A DNA stretch of 64,000 nt from Diorhabda sublineata (Eukaryota; Arthropoda; Insecta; Coleoptera; Chrysomelidae), in NCBI RefSeq assembly GCF_026230105.1, contig NC_079478.1, positions 13,903,653 to 13,967,652 on the forward strand, written 5' to 3'. Below the pieces are notes generated by a model. The model had not been told where the DNA came from and made no database searches. It saw nothing but the letters and a program-made list of their open reading frames with translations. The number at the start of each line of letters is the position of its first letter. The stretch's first letter is position 1. Both the position numbers and the translations under genes were made by a program. This document shows, in pieces, positions 10,999-20,575 of the stretch.

Positions 10999-12560
10999 TA
11001 GGATAATGGGAAGGTGTACACATATCAAATTCCATGAATTGCTCTCTCATCAATTGGCTATTTATTTTATTAAAATCTGAAAAAATCCTCTATGGAAAGG
11101 GATTTCGTATTGTTTAAATTTGTTTTAATGCGAAAAATTGTCGGTTAATTTAGTGTTCGTGGTCGTAGTGGATGACCATTATTGTTTAGTTCTTTTTTGA
11201 AGATAGGAAATTCCTCATAGTATGGATGTGATCTTCTCTTGTGTATTTAGTCAGAATCTCACAAGTTTCTTCTCATTCAAAGAGGCCGTCTGGGGCTGAT
11301 ATACAAACCAGGACATCCAAAGATCCTTAAAGTGCAGATTCGTTTTTTTATCTTTGGAAACTTATTATGGTTTCTTTAGTATTGGAGTGATTGTTGATTG
11401 ATTGCTAAAGCAGCAGTTAGATTTCTGTCCTTAATTTTGTATCTTTATTAGTAAATACCGAGGGAAAACTGTAATTTGGAAAATTGTTTGAAGTGTATAG
11501 AGCTCGTGAAAAATAAAACGACTTATTTACCCTTTCTAATATACAATTTATATTGGATAATTTCGTGGATAATTTGACATTTTTTCCAGTTCTTCGAGCT
11601 CTTCCCTCACACATTTCATCACGCATTTCCTTTTATATTTGTTATCTGTATATTTGTGAATATATTTTTTATTTGAATAGTTGATTGGTTTCCTTCTATG
11701 TTGTAGATCTCTGTAAAAATAATTCTATCTATTTCTGGAAATGTAAACTTCAATTGAAAGCTTTTATTTTGGCTTATTTGAATCGTTTGGTTGGCGCGGC
11801 GTTGACAGTATACTTAAGAGTTTTCTTCGTTTTTTAATGGAATTCTGATTAAATTGACAGCGCGTTTCGTTCACAGCAATTTTCAATCTAAATTTTAAGG
11901 ATGTTTCATTCAATCAATTTGGTATTTTGTCAATTTGTGCTGAAAGAATGTGGGAAAAAGTCTCGCTAATATCAGACTTGAAAGGTCACATTAGAAAATG
12001 TGGAATGAAGCTGAGATATTCAAGCTGTTTATAATATCTTCTCAATACAACATTTTTCAAAGCATAAACACGCCGCTATTTTAAAATTTCCAATATAAAA
12101 GAGTATTTTGATTGATTCGCCGATAGTTATTTCCAACGCTGAATAGGGAACGTCTTGCCATACAGATTTTCCGCTTGGAACAATATTTTTCAAATTGCAT
12201 GTGAAAGTATTTTTGTTCAATTAATTACTCACAATCCGAAGATCATTTAATAACTTAGTTGCGAATAAACACAACCGTTTAGCATACCTACAGGTGGTTT
12301 CAAATATAAATTAAATGCGTACATGGATACGTTTTATTATTTTTTTATCAGATTCTCGACACGACTTTTCACGAAAAGTAACGTAATTCAATGTCAGTTT
12401 AGTATATAGTCCCATTAAAAACTTTTATATTTCGAAAATGATTTAATATTTTTCATTTACCCCGAGGTATAAAACTATTTGAACAATTTATACTTTTTTC
12501 TCCATATCTTTCAATTATTTTTCAATCCATGTCGTCTCTATAATTGTTACCTGCTATTTT
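10999..12560. other. No gene recognised
   Basis: AT-rich, stop-dense in all frames; short unassigned frames on the minus strand at 11417-11626 and 12029-12220. Confidence 0.4.
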
Positions 12561-12569
12561 TTTTGTATT

Positions 12570-13250
12570 CTGTTTTCGAATATCTGGCATGTGTGTCCAA
12601 ACCATCCCGCTTGCGCTTCTTTTTTTATGTAAAAGGCAAGAGGGTCAACATTCGAGTAATTCGAGTGGGGTCTGTCAGTGATCAGTGATCAGTGATTATT
12701 GATCTCAACTTCGGTAGATTGTAGTGCTTGGGAAAAACGTGCCCCGATAGCTGGTAGCTTGTGGAGTCGAGTATACCTTGCACAAACTGCTCTAGGCGGT
12801 ATTATGCTCGACAGCTCGGGAGTATCGGTAAAACATAGTTATATCGGTGACTTTCCTTTTATACTCTAAGGCTTAGAGTATAAGCTGTCCAAGTTTCTGA
12901 CAATTCAGGATCGTCTAAAAGTCGAACTGCTCTCTTCTGTATTAAGTCGAGTATCCTCAGAGTATGCTTGGGAGCCACGCTCCAAATATGCGAGCAATGT
13001 TATAAAGATGGACGAATCTGGACCTCGTAGAGAATTAAAAGTTGTTACTTTTTGGTCTTAAGGAGGACTCAAATTTTTCTAAAGCAGCCTTGGCTAAATT
13101 GGCCACGTGACAATGCCAGAACATATTGCTTCCAACCTCAACAACACCCAATAAGCGAATGTGCGGTAATGATAATATTTTATATTCAGACAGTACCAAA
13201 CCATGAGCTGCAGTGCCAATTTTTTTTTTCAAAATAGCAGCTGCATTAAA
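12570..13250 (-). pseudogene. Non-LTR retrotransposon ORF2 C-terminal fragment
   Basis: Reading leftwards from 13235: PHIRLLGVVEVGSNMFWHCH and VANLAKAALEK (13060-13175), then LYEVQIRPSL and HCSHIWSVAPKHTLRILDLI (12960-13035), QKRAVRLLDDPELSETW (12890-12950), then QFVQGILDSTSYQLSGHVF and PKHYN (12715-12790). This is the region after the RT palm in Jockey/CR1-type LINEs, where IRLLGV, YKAQIRPSLEYCSHVW, LL...QKRA.RLI and RYYHG...STRSHP motifs follow each other. Several stops and frame changes show it is dead. A short tandem repeat (CAGTGAT x3, about 12677-12698) lies near the left end. Confidence 0.8.
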
Positions 13251-14619
13251 CTCAATTACATTGCTTCCACCCCATTCCAGAATATTTTAAAATCGGTATT
13301 TATGGTTAGATAGTAGCTGAGTTTACTGGAGCCATTGATTTGAACGACTCTTTTTCTTGAGAATCTCATTTCTATTACATTTATACAGGTGATTCAGTGT
13401 CAATATCCCAACAGCTGTGAGGCATAATACACCATCCACAATTTTTATGTTTGTTTTTTGAATGATGCTTCATTGCATTAAATAATTTACCTACGTTTCC
13501 TACTTTTTTCTTTTATTTCCTGATCTAGTCTTTCATTACATCTTTCATCTTACATCTTACATCTTTTTAAAAAGCTTCATAACTGCTTATTTTTTTCAAA
13601 ATCTCATCTTGAAAAACTGAATGCTCTCTCATTTTCATTAGATCTTACGAAATTATCGGTTCGCTTAAAGAGTAAGTATTTCATTTGGACATGTGGACAA
13701 TTTTACTTTAGCGTTGTGAAGATATAAACGTATTAAGTATAATGGTTAAAAACTTGTCAAATACATTAACTAACAACACTTTCATTGGAATTCGATGATT
13801 AACAGATATTTTTCATTATGTAAAAATATTGTTTACCCATTGGGTTTTTACTATTTTCATAAGAATAATAGTACCATAAATAGTCCTAGTAGTCCTTCAA
13901 ATGTTCAAGTAGTACTGAATTAAAAATTTAGAACAACTTTTTTCTCAGCCTTAGGATTAATTTTTTTTGCCCTTATGGAGTTCTTCTTCATTTTAAGTTT
14001 TTTTTATTTTCTTATGACATATTTCGCGCGTTAAATGTAAAACTTCATACTCCTCAATCAAGTGAGAGCCCAGAAATCGTTTATTTCTAAACCTTCAACA
14101 ATAATGTGCCACCTAATTTAATTTATATTTTACCCTTCAAGAAGTTGCAATTGTATTCACAAATTCAGATTAACAAAAAATTAAATTACCTAAAATGTCT
14201 AAAAAATGTAGAACAATCTTCTCGTAAGGCGTAAAAACAGAAAGTATGTACATAAAATATTTTATTTAGGAGAGACCATTTGATTCAGTTCGACTATAGT
14301 ACCTTTGAGTTTTACAACCATAAGGCCCGCCGCAAATTTAACCCAGCCCACATGCAGCACACGCGAGGCCCATCTACATGTTTTTTAATAGTAACGCATA
14401 ATGAATACAACCCACTCACACGATTTGACCCAAAACCCCATTAGTTTACAAGATGCTATCGAAAGAAAGAAATAAAACAAATGAGTATTTAGTTTTGTTT
14501 TCTCACAACTCATCCTTCAATTTTGTTCTCATGTAATTTTCATGAGTAGAATCATAGAGTACAGAAACAGATCTCACAATTTCGATTAATTTTTCCATTT
14601 TCATAACAAAAGAAAAAAT
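13251..14619. other. No gene recognised
   Basis: AT-rich sequence without recognisable coding similarity. Confidence 0.4.
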
Positions 14620-16125
14620 GTTTGGTAATGGATAGTTTATTCTCTCGAAACTATGTTGCAAGTACAACACGATACATCGCGAAACAGGTAGGGTCGGATT
14701 TGGCCGTGGGATGGGTTCCGTCTAAATCAACGTTCTACTAAATAATCCACACGTGTGCTGCTAGTGGGCTAGCTCAATTATCGTCGGGCCTAAAGTATAG
14801 AAAAATTATTTCAAGATTTTCAGGTTTAATAAAGTAAAAAGATTCCACAGATATAACTGTAAGAACGTCCTCAACCTCAACAATTAAATTCATTAATATT
14901 TTTTGTTTCAGGTATGATCAAATTTCTACATTAATAGAATACTTGTAAGTATTGATTTAGTTTTAGTATAAAGTCGATAATGCAATTTAATTATTTGGAT
15001 TAAGGGACATATTGGAATATATGGTAACGAGAAAGTTGATCGAATGGCAAAAGATACAGTACACGAGCAGTTTCTTGTAACGTATATACAGGAAATGATT
15101 CTGCATGATCCTCAAATAACAACTATTTTCAAATGTATCTTACTTTAGGTTTTAGGCGCGCAGTTTACCCACTTCTTGAATAAATTCCCGACTTTGCACA
15201 AAAATGAATAATAGTTTAAAAACCTAAATAACGCGTTTGATAACCAACCAATCTAAAAATTGGATAATAAATTTTTTTGAGACTTTAGGTAAGGGTGGGG
15301 TGATTGATAAAAAATATCATATTAATGTAAAAAACGTGGGGTGTTTTGTAAGATAATTTTCTAATGTTTGTGTTTATGTGGTATGGCAAAGAAAGAAAAA
15401 TTAAGACTCACGCCTAGCTGTTGATTAGAAACATTTGAATTATATAACAAATCAGCTCATCAAATAGCGAAATTGTTATCACAGACGTCCTCACTTTGTG
15501 AATCCATAATCGCTTACAAACGTAGATAAGAAACCCATCATTAAGAATTGTACAGAGCTGTAGTTAATATAACAAGCGAAGTTAACTTCAGTAAAATTCA
15601 GTAGAGTAAAAGTTATATAGCTCTTTTTGATGAAATTTATTCATAGAGCTAAAAATTGTTTAGTTGTAAAGTCATACTGGGAAATAACTTTTCAAAATCA
15701 TAACTATGATAATTTCCTAATTCTGAAATTATGTCTTACCTTGTGGTCTCCATTTATAATACATATACTAAAATACAATTATTCTAAATCACTAACATCA
15801 CATTCACCTTCTTCAGAATCACTGTCACAATTGAAAGTCTATTTAGAACTGGTACATAAATTGGCTTTCAACTCTTTTTACGTGATTTCTGGCATTTCTT
15901 CAGCTCTCGGTGCTAATGTTTGAACATTCTTCCATCCTCAGTTCCACAACGTCCGAGGAATTTTTAGGTGACTTACCAAGTTTACCTTGAGATCTTAGTA
16001 GAACGTTGTTTCAGATGAAGGGGCTTATATTGAATCCATCCAACGGGCCACTTCGACCCTACCTGTTTCGCGTTGTATCATGTTGTACTTACAACATAGT
16101 TTCGAGAACCCATTATCAAAAATTT
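14620..16125. mobile_element. Decayed element with ~105 bp terminal inverted repeats
   Basis: The left arm (about 14640-14745) and right arm (about 15985-16110) are inverted copies: TCTCGAAACTATGTTG, then AAGTACAACA, GCGAAACAGGTAGGGTCG and AACGTTCTACTAA recur in both. The core 14643-14696 against 16054-16107 differs at few positions. Inside lie an RNase H-like fragment (15002-15148) and, on the minus strand near 15785-15850, an acidic run DSDSEEGECDVSDLE before a stop, which could be a degraded protein tail. The superfamily is unknown; the outer ends and target site are not resolved. Confidence 0.7.
15002..15148 (+). pseudogene. RNase H-like fragment from a retroelement
   Basis: The frame reads IWIKGHIGIYGNEKVDRMAK (about 14998-15057), then DTVHEQFL, ending at a stop at 15146-15148. 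WIKGHIGIYGNEKVD is the characteristic W.PGH.GI.GNE.AD motif of RNase H domains in LINEs; the usual proline is absent and the alanine before the aspartate is valine. Only about 50 codons are open and no RT is adjacent. Confidence 0.65.
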
Positions 16126-16385
16126 ATTGTCATGTAAATGGAAAAATTAATTTTTTAGTTGGGATCATATTAATTCGATTGGATTTAAAACACAGTAGTA
16201 CAAAGGTTATTTCAAAACAGTCTCACCATTCTTCTTGGCCATTTTCTTTGCAATATATTCTTCGGCAAAAACCTCTATGAGTTGCTTCTTGGTATAATGT
16301 TCTTTGAAATATAAATCTTGCTTTGTAATATTATTTACTTGGAATTTTATGAATTTGTCTTTATGTATACGAGGCGTTATGGAAC

Positions 16386-17690
16386 TAGTCCAGTCATTAT
16401 AGGGGGTTGACCTCGGAAGATCTTCATACCCAGTATATTACCAGGTAAAAACTTGTATTTTGGCACTATTCTCAAAATTCACATGTAATTTTATGGTCGC
16501 AAGTTTTAAAGTCAGTGGTCAAAGGTCACAAAAATCGATATTTTTTACATTTTCTCGTCTTCTATGAGTTTTACGTTATTTGTATTATTTATCAATATTG
16601 TAGAGAATTCAATTCTCTATAACTTTTGTATTTAATATTTTTCTATACCATGAACTGTTTTCGAGATATTGGACGTAGAACACTCGGCCAAAGAATTATC
16701 TAAGGTAGTCCCGATGAAAAACTAATATTTATGTTATAAATAATTGCTACATATATAATTATCATTTTTTATCAACTTTTAGATTCAATATTATTTCTAA
16801 TAATTCTAAAATTTATCAATTCAATAACACTCATAATCTCTTTCGGTAACTGAAAAATTACTTATATACTTCAATTACATTGTAATTATATTCTCATTTA
16901 CACTATAAGCATTTGAAGTAGACATCTTATTTAAAATAAGTCAATTTGCTGCAGCATTTGAAGAAGAAAACTGTCCGATTCAGAGATTATTAGCAGTTTA
17001 TAATGCTCCGAAATCTGTGGATAGTAAATTATCTCCGTCATGCACTACACATCACCAAGTCATCAAAATCGAATATTTTACCAGTTACCAATATTTCAAT
17101 CGCGTTTATTATCAAATTCAAATTTGGTTAGGGCATGATTCAGAACCCCAGGAATGGGTTTGGACAATGCCTAATGAATTCCTGGAACCTATAATGAATA
17201 TTTTACCACCTGCACTAGATGAATTACTCAATACAGTATTCTGTATCTGCAAAAGTGGCTGTGGCTCAAAATGTGGGTGCAGGAAAGCACAGTTACAGTG
17301 CTCTTTAGCTTGTGACTGGTGTAATGGACAAACTCTTCTAAATCATGAATAACTTGGAGACAAATGTCGTTGAAAAAAAAAAGAAGAGAAACTTGAAATT
17401 CTGCGGCAAAGGGACGATGACGACAATGATGAAGAAGAAAAAGGAGATGGAATAGAAGAAGAGAATTGAAATTAAAACTTGTTCTCGAAATTTTGACAAT
17501 AATAAATCTATAAACCTTATATTACGAGTTTTTGATAGAGTAAAACTCATAAAAGGCGAGATATTTGCAAAAAAATGTAAAAAAATCGATTTTTGTGACC
17601 ATTCACCCTCGACTTTTGCCAAATTTCTGCACGATAATATAATAGGTATGTCGAGATATTCACCTAATTTGGCCTGAGATGACTGGACTA
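16386..17690. mobile_element. Long-terminal-inverted-repeat element carrying coding sequence
   Basis: The tips are TAGTCCAGTCAT at 16386 and its reverse complement ATGACTGGACTA ending at 17690, with AAC immediately outside each (16383-16385, 17691-17693). Further in, GGTCACAAAAATCGAT (16519-16534) pairs with its inverse near 17585-17600, and ATGAGTTTTAC (16564-16574) pairs with GTAAAACTCAT (17541-17551), so the arms run about 200 bp or more with divergence. The interior contains a cysteine-rich protein remnant on the plus strand. The tips and arm pattern resemble the foldback at 5195-6014. Confidence 0.75.
16909..17352 (+). pseudogene. Cysteine-rich protein C-terminal remnant inside the LTIR element
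   Basis: An open frame of 147 codons follows a TAA at 16906. It contains FAAAFEEENCPIQ and LAVYNAPKSVDSKLS, then FNRVYYQIQIWLGHDSEPQE and WVWTMPNEFLEPIMNILPPA, and a Cys cluster FCICKSGCGSKCGCRKAQL then QCSLACDWCNGQ. The spacing is C-x-C-x3-C-x3-C-x-C-x7-C-x3-C-x2-C, resembling a small zinc-binding module. I recall similar RVYYQ.Q.WLG...P..WGW...LPPAP..LL..IFC.CK.GCG..CGCRK...CS..C..C proteins as repeated, uncharacterised arthropod sequences. The frame ends in TGA at 17350; an acidic run (LRQRDDDDNDEEEKGDG, about 17400-17450) lies just downstream in another frame, so the natural C-terminus was probably longer. The final cysteine expected after CNGQ is missing. No ATG is seen in frame near the start. 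Function unknown. Confidence 0.6.
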
Positions 17691-17693
17691 AAC

Positions 17694-18735
17694 ATAATTA
17701 TATTGTTTGCATGTAATGCTGGTACCATTTTTTCTTTGAATCAATACTCGAAAAGGATGAACAGTGATTTTGGGTATTTTTCTATCTTTTCAATACAGTC
17801 TGACGTTTATCGAAAAAACTTGTAATTGGTCTGCTTCTTTAAATTTTAAGTTTAAAGTTTTTATCTAGATATCTTTTTATAGTATTTGTTTTATGTGGAA
17901 CTTTGAGAAACATGTTTGGAATTAATATTTCATAATCAATAATAAATATTGGTGGAAATTATTTTATTATTAAAATATCCAAATATTTGCGAAGTTAACA
18001 ATATATTCATAACTAATACACGTGCTTCTAATAATAAATTTATTCGATGATTGTTTCCAGTTATATTTCATTAATATACTGATTTATTTTCAAAAAGCAT
18101 AGTGACAATTGTACCATTTGGAAACGTTGAAATATTTCCTAATTTAATTTGTACATTTGTATATTTAAGACGATTACATACTCAAAACACGAACGCGTGA
18201 TTCACTTAAATGAGACATTTTCGAGTATACAAGGAATTCATTGATTTTAACGAGAGCTCGTTAAAAGGCAGTTAAAAGTCAAAAGCAAGTAGACGTCGTT
18301 TGCCAAGTATTCATTCACTCAATTATACAGATCTTAATGAGGAAGTGATACATAATTTCTAATTTTATTGCTCTCACATACATAACCCTGAAAATTGACT
18401 TTTAGCTTCTACAGCTTGCTCTGCCAAATTTTTAATCACGTTATAGCTTTACTTTTGAAATTCAATTTGAAAAACATTTCAACTATAAAATTCAGTTCTA
18501 ATTCTACAAATTTACGTTCATAATTTCTACTAACGAGATTACTTTCTGTAACTACACTAAGAAATAGAAACGGTAGAAGACAGAGGGCATGAAGTAAAGG
18601 ATATAAAGGATAATGGTACCATACTAAAATATTAAGAAAAATCGACAAATCAGCAAGTGGAATGTAATGTAATAATTAACAAATGCCGATTGAGTGATAT
18701 ACTGGATTGATTATTATATACAATAATGAAGGGAA
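17694..18735. other. No gene recognised
   Basis: AT-rich, no coding similarity noted on either strand. Confidence 0.4.
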
Positions 18736-18739
18736 GTAG

Positions 18740-20310
18740 TCTCAATATATATAGGGTATGGGATTGTCAAAAAGGTTTTAGATAAGTAAAATCAATACTT
18801 GATGCTATTCATGCTATAAAACAAGTAATCGAAAACTGCTATAAGCGCAACATTGGTATACAAATTCTGTTCAAACAAGCATTCGACAGTCTGAAAGAAG
18901 CGACAATTATAAAGGACATGGGAAAACTGAAATTACCCCAAAAGTTATTACGGATGGTGAAAATATGACTATGCTATATTCCATGAAAAAGGTGCTGTTA
19001 AAACTCTGAGAAATTTGAAATAATTGCTAAGGTAATGCATGGTGACGGACTCTCAGCGGTATTTTTCAACAATGGATAGAATAAGGGCATGTAATAATAT
19101 CGATGGGGGTATCATTACCACGAGAGCCGTTTTTTTTCAAACTCCGATAATCTATAAATAAAAGAGAAGTTCATATCAAACAATAATTTTATCACCAAAA
19201 GATTGGCACACTTACGGTTACTTTTCCACATAATCACCGAAGAGATTGAGACATTTGCCATATCTGTGGACAAGCTTTTCAATAACCTCTTCAAAGAAAG
19301 TCGCCGCCAATGAATTGAAGTAGAATACAAAATAAACCATGGAGACCTTCTGGAAATTCCGTAGACAAAGCAGTAATGGTGAATCTGCGGTTTTCTCTAA
19401 CCATTCTGTCAACTCGTTGAACCAGGTCATCTGAAATGACATATTTGCGTCCTTGGCCACCTTCAACATGCACATCATTACGGCCATCTTTAAACTTTCG
19501 ACACCATTCACGCACAACACCATCACTCATAAAGTTTTCCCTATACACACGACTCATTCTCCGATGGATTTCTGCAGCACTATGGCATTCGACCTGTAGA
19601 AAACGAATTACACTTCGCAATTCAGACTTGGCGGGAGCATCAATAATGGCGGACATGTTTGTGCGGCAAAGCATAACGCCGACTGACGCCTGAATGCCAA
19701 AAATGGCGGAGTGTGTAGTGCGAGAGCTTCGCTATTCAACTATAAGTACATAAACCAGAAACAGTGAAGATAAAAAATGATATCAGCTTCGAAGTAGTCG
19801 AGACCTTTAAGTACTTAAGAATAATTATAAACAAACAAAACTGACACAATATAAAGTATTACAGTATATAGGACGTATAATAAGTACAAAATCATAATGA
19901 AAAGCAGATAGCAACCAAATTATGTCTACAAGACTGGGATAAAACCAGTGGTTACATACGCCGTGGAAACTATGAAACAAATATGGACAAAGAAAAATTG
20001 AGTATATGTGCGAAGTGGGTAGGTAATTAGGAAAATTCATGGACCAGTGAAAGATGCAAATAATGAGTATCGAGAACTTATGAAATTAAGAATATTTTAG
20101 AAAAAGGAGAAACATAGTAAACACAATTAAATTAAGAAAATAGAGGATAAAAAAAATTGAAGAATGGAGACCGAACGAGAGAAGACCGTCAGGAAGACCA
20201 AAAAATAGATGGGAGGATGATATTGTAGAATATATGCAAAGTCTAGGAGTATGTGACTGGGATAGGTAGATGCAGGATAAAAAAATGGGTAACACAATAT
20301 GAGGTAGGCG
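18740..20310 (+). pseudogene. LINE ORF2 remnant (RT and C-terminus), interrupted by a mariner
   Basis: Left part: VKSILDAIHAIKQVIENCYK, NIGIQILFKQAFDSLKEA, DMGKLKLPQKLLRMVK (18790-18968), then HGDGLSAVFFNNG (about 19038-19076), which are RT motifs around A and B. In motif A the residues between LF and KQAFDS, including the catalytic aspartate, are missing. Right part: KPETVKIKNDISFEVVETFK and YL (19752-19817), ending with RRPSGRPKNRWEDDIVEYMQ and SLGVCDWDR (about 20178-20268), the RGRPK.RWEDD tail of many insect LINEs. Between them a deleted mariner (about 19105-19745) replaces the stretch where the ADD catalytic box should be. Multiple stops; inactive. Clade not assigned. Confidence 0.82.
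19105..19745 (-). mobile_element. Internally deleted mariner-like element nested in the LINE
   Basis: On the minus strand the transposase begins at 19674 (or a little inside) with SAIIDAPAKSELRSVIRFLQ, ECHSAAEIHRRMSRVYRENF, MSDGVVREWCRKFKDGRNDV, QGRKYVISDDLVQRVDRMV and RENRRFTITALSTEFPE, which is the complete DNA-binding N-terminus. Immediately after, in another frame, it passes to FNSLAATFFEEVIEKLVHRY and GKCLNLFGDYVEK with a stop at 19218-19220, the family C-terminus. About 200 central codons, including the whole DDD catalytic core, are missing. This is a typical non-autonomous deletion derivative. The exact terminal repeats are not resolved; the limits are where LINE similarity stops and restarts. 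Confidence 0.85.
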
Positions 20311-20324
20311 CTATATCGAGCGTC

Positions 20325-20575
20325 GCAATTTCTTAATAGTCTAGCTGTAACATGTGCATTGATTGTTTGGTCTCGTGGTAAGAAATAATTGTCCCAAAAA
20401 CATACCCTGCACATGATTTTTCGAGTCATCAAGATTTGCTTAGGATTAACTTTCGTTGGGAACAAAGTTAGTCTCCATTCCATTGATTATCCTTCAGTTT
20501 CTAGGGTGTCGTAAGATAAGTTTCATCGCCGAGAAAGAAAATCATCACCTTCATTCAATATCATATATCATTCAA
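20325..20575 (-). pseudogene. Mariner transposase catalytic-domain fragment
   Basis: From about 20483 leftwards: MEWRLTLFPTKVNPKQILMT, RKIMCRVCFWDNYF and LPRDQTINAHV (20350-20483). The motif S-MEWR........PK...T.RKIM..VFWD...D.LP...TIN matches mariner between the first and second catalytic aspartates. Upstream, 20490-20560, GDDFLSR followed by degraded LSYDTLETEG fits the D1 region. Frameshifted, no D2 or D3 present. It lies next to, but is distinct from, the LINE to its left. Confidence 0.7.

Noticed and set aside
19436..19693. 85-codon plus-strand open frame
   Set aside because: Antisense shadow of the mariner transposase N-terminus.
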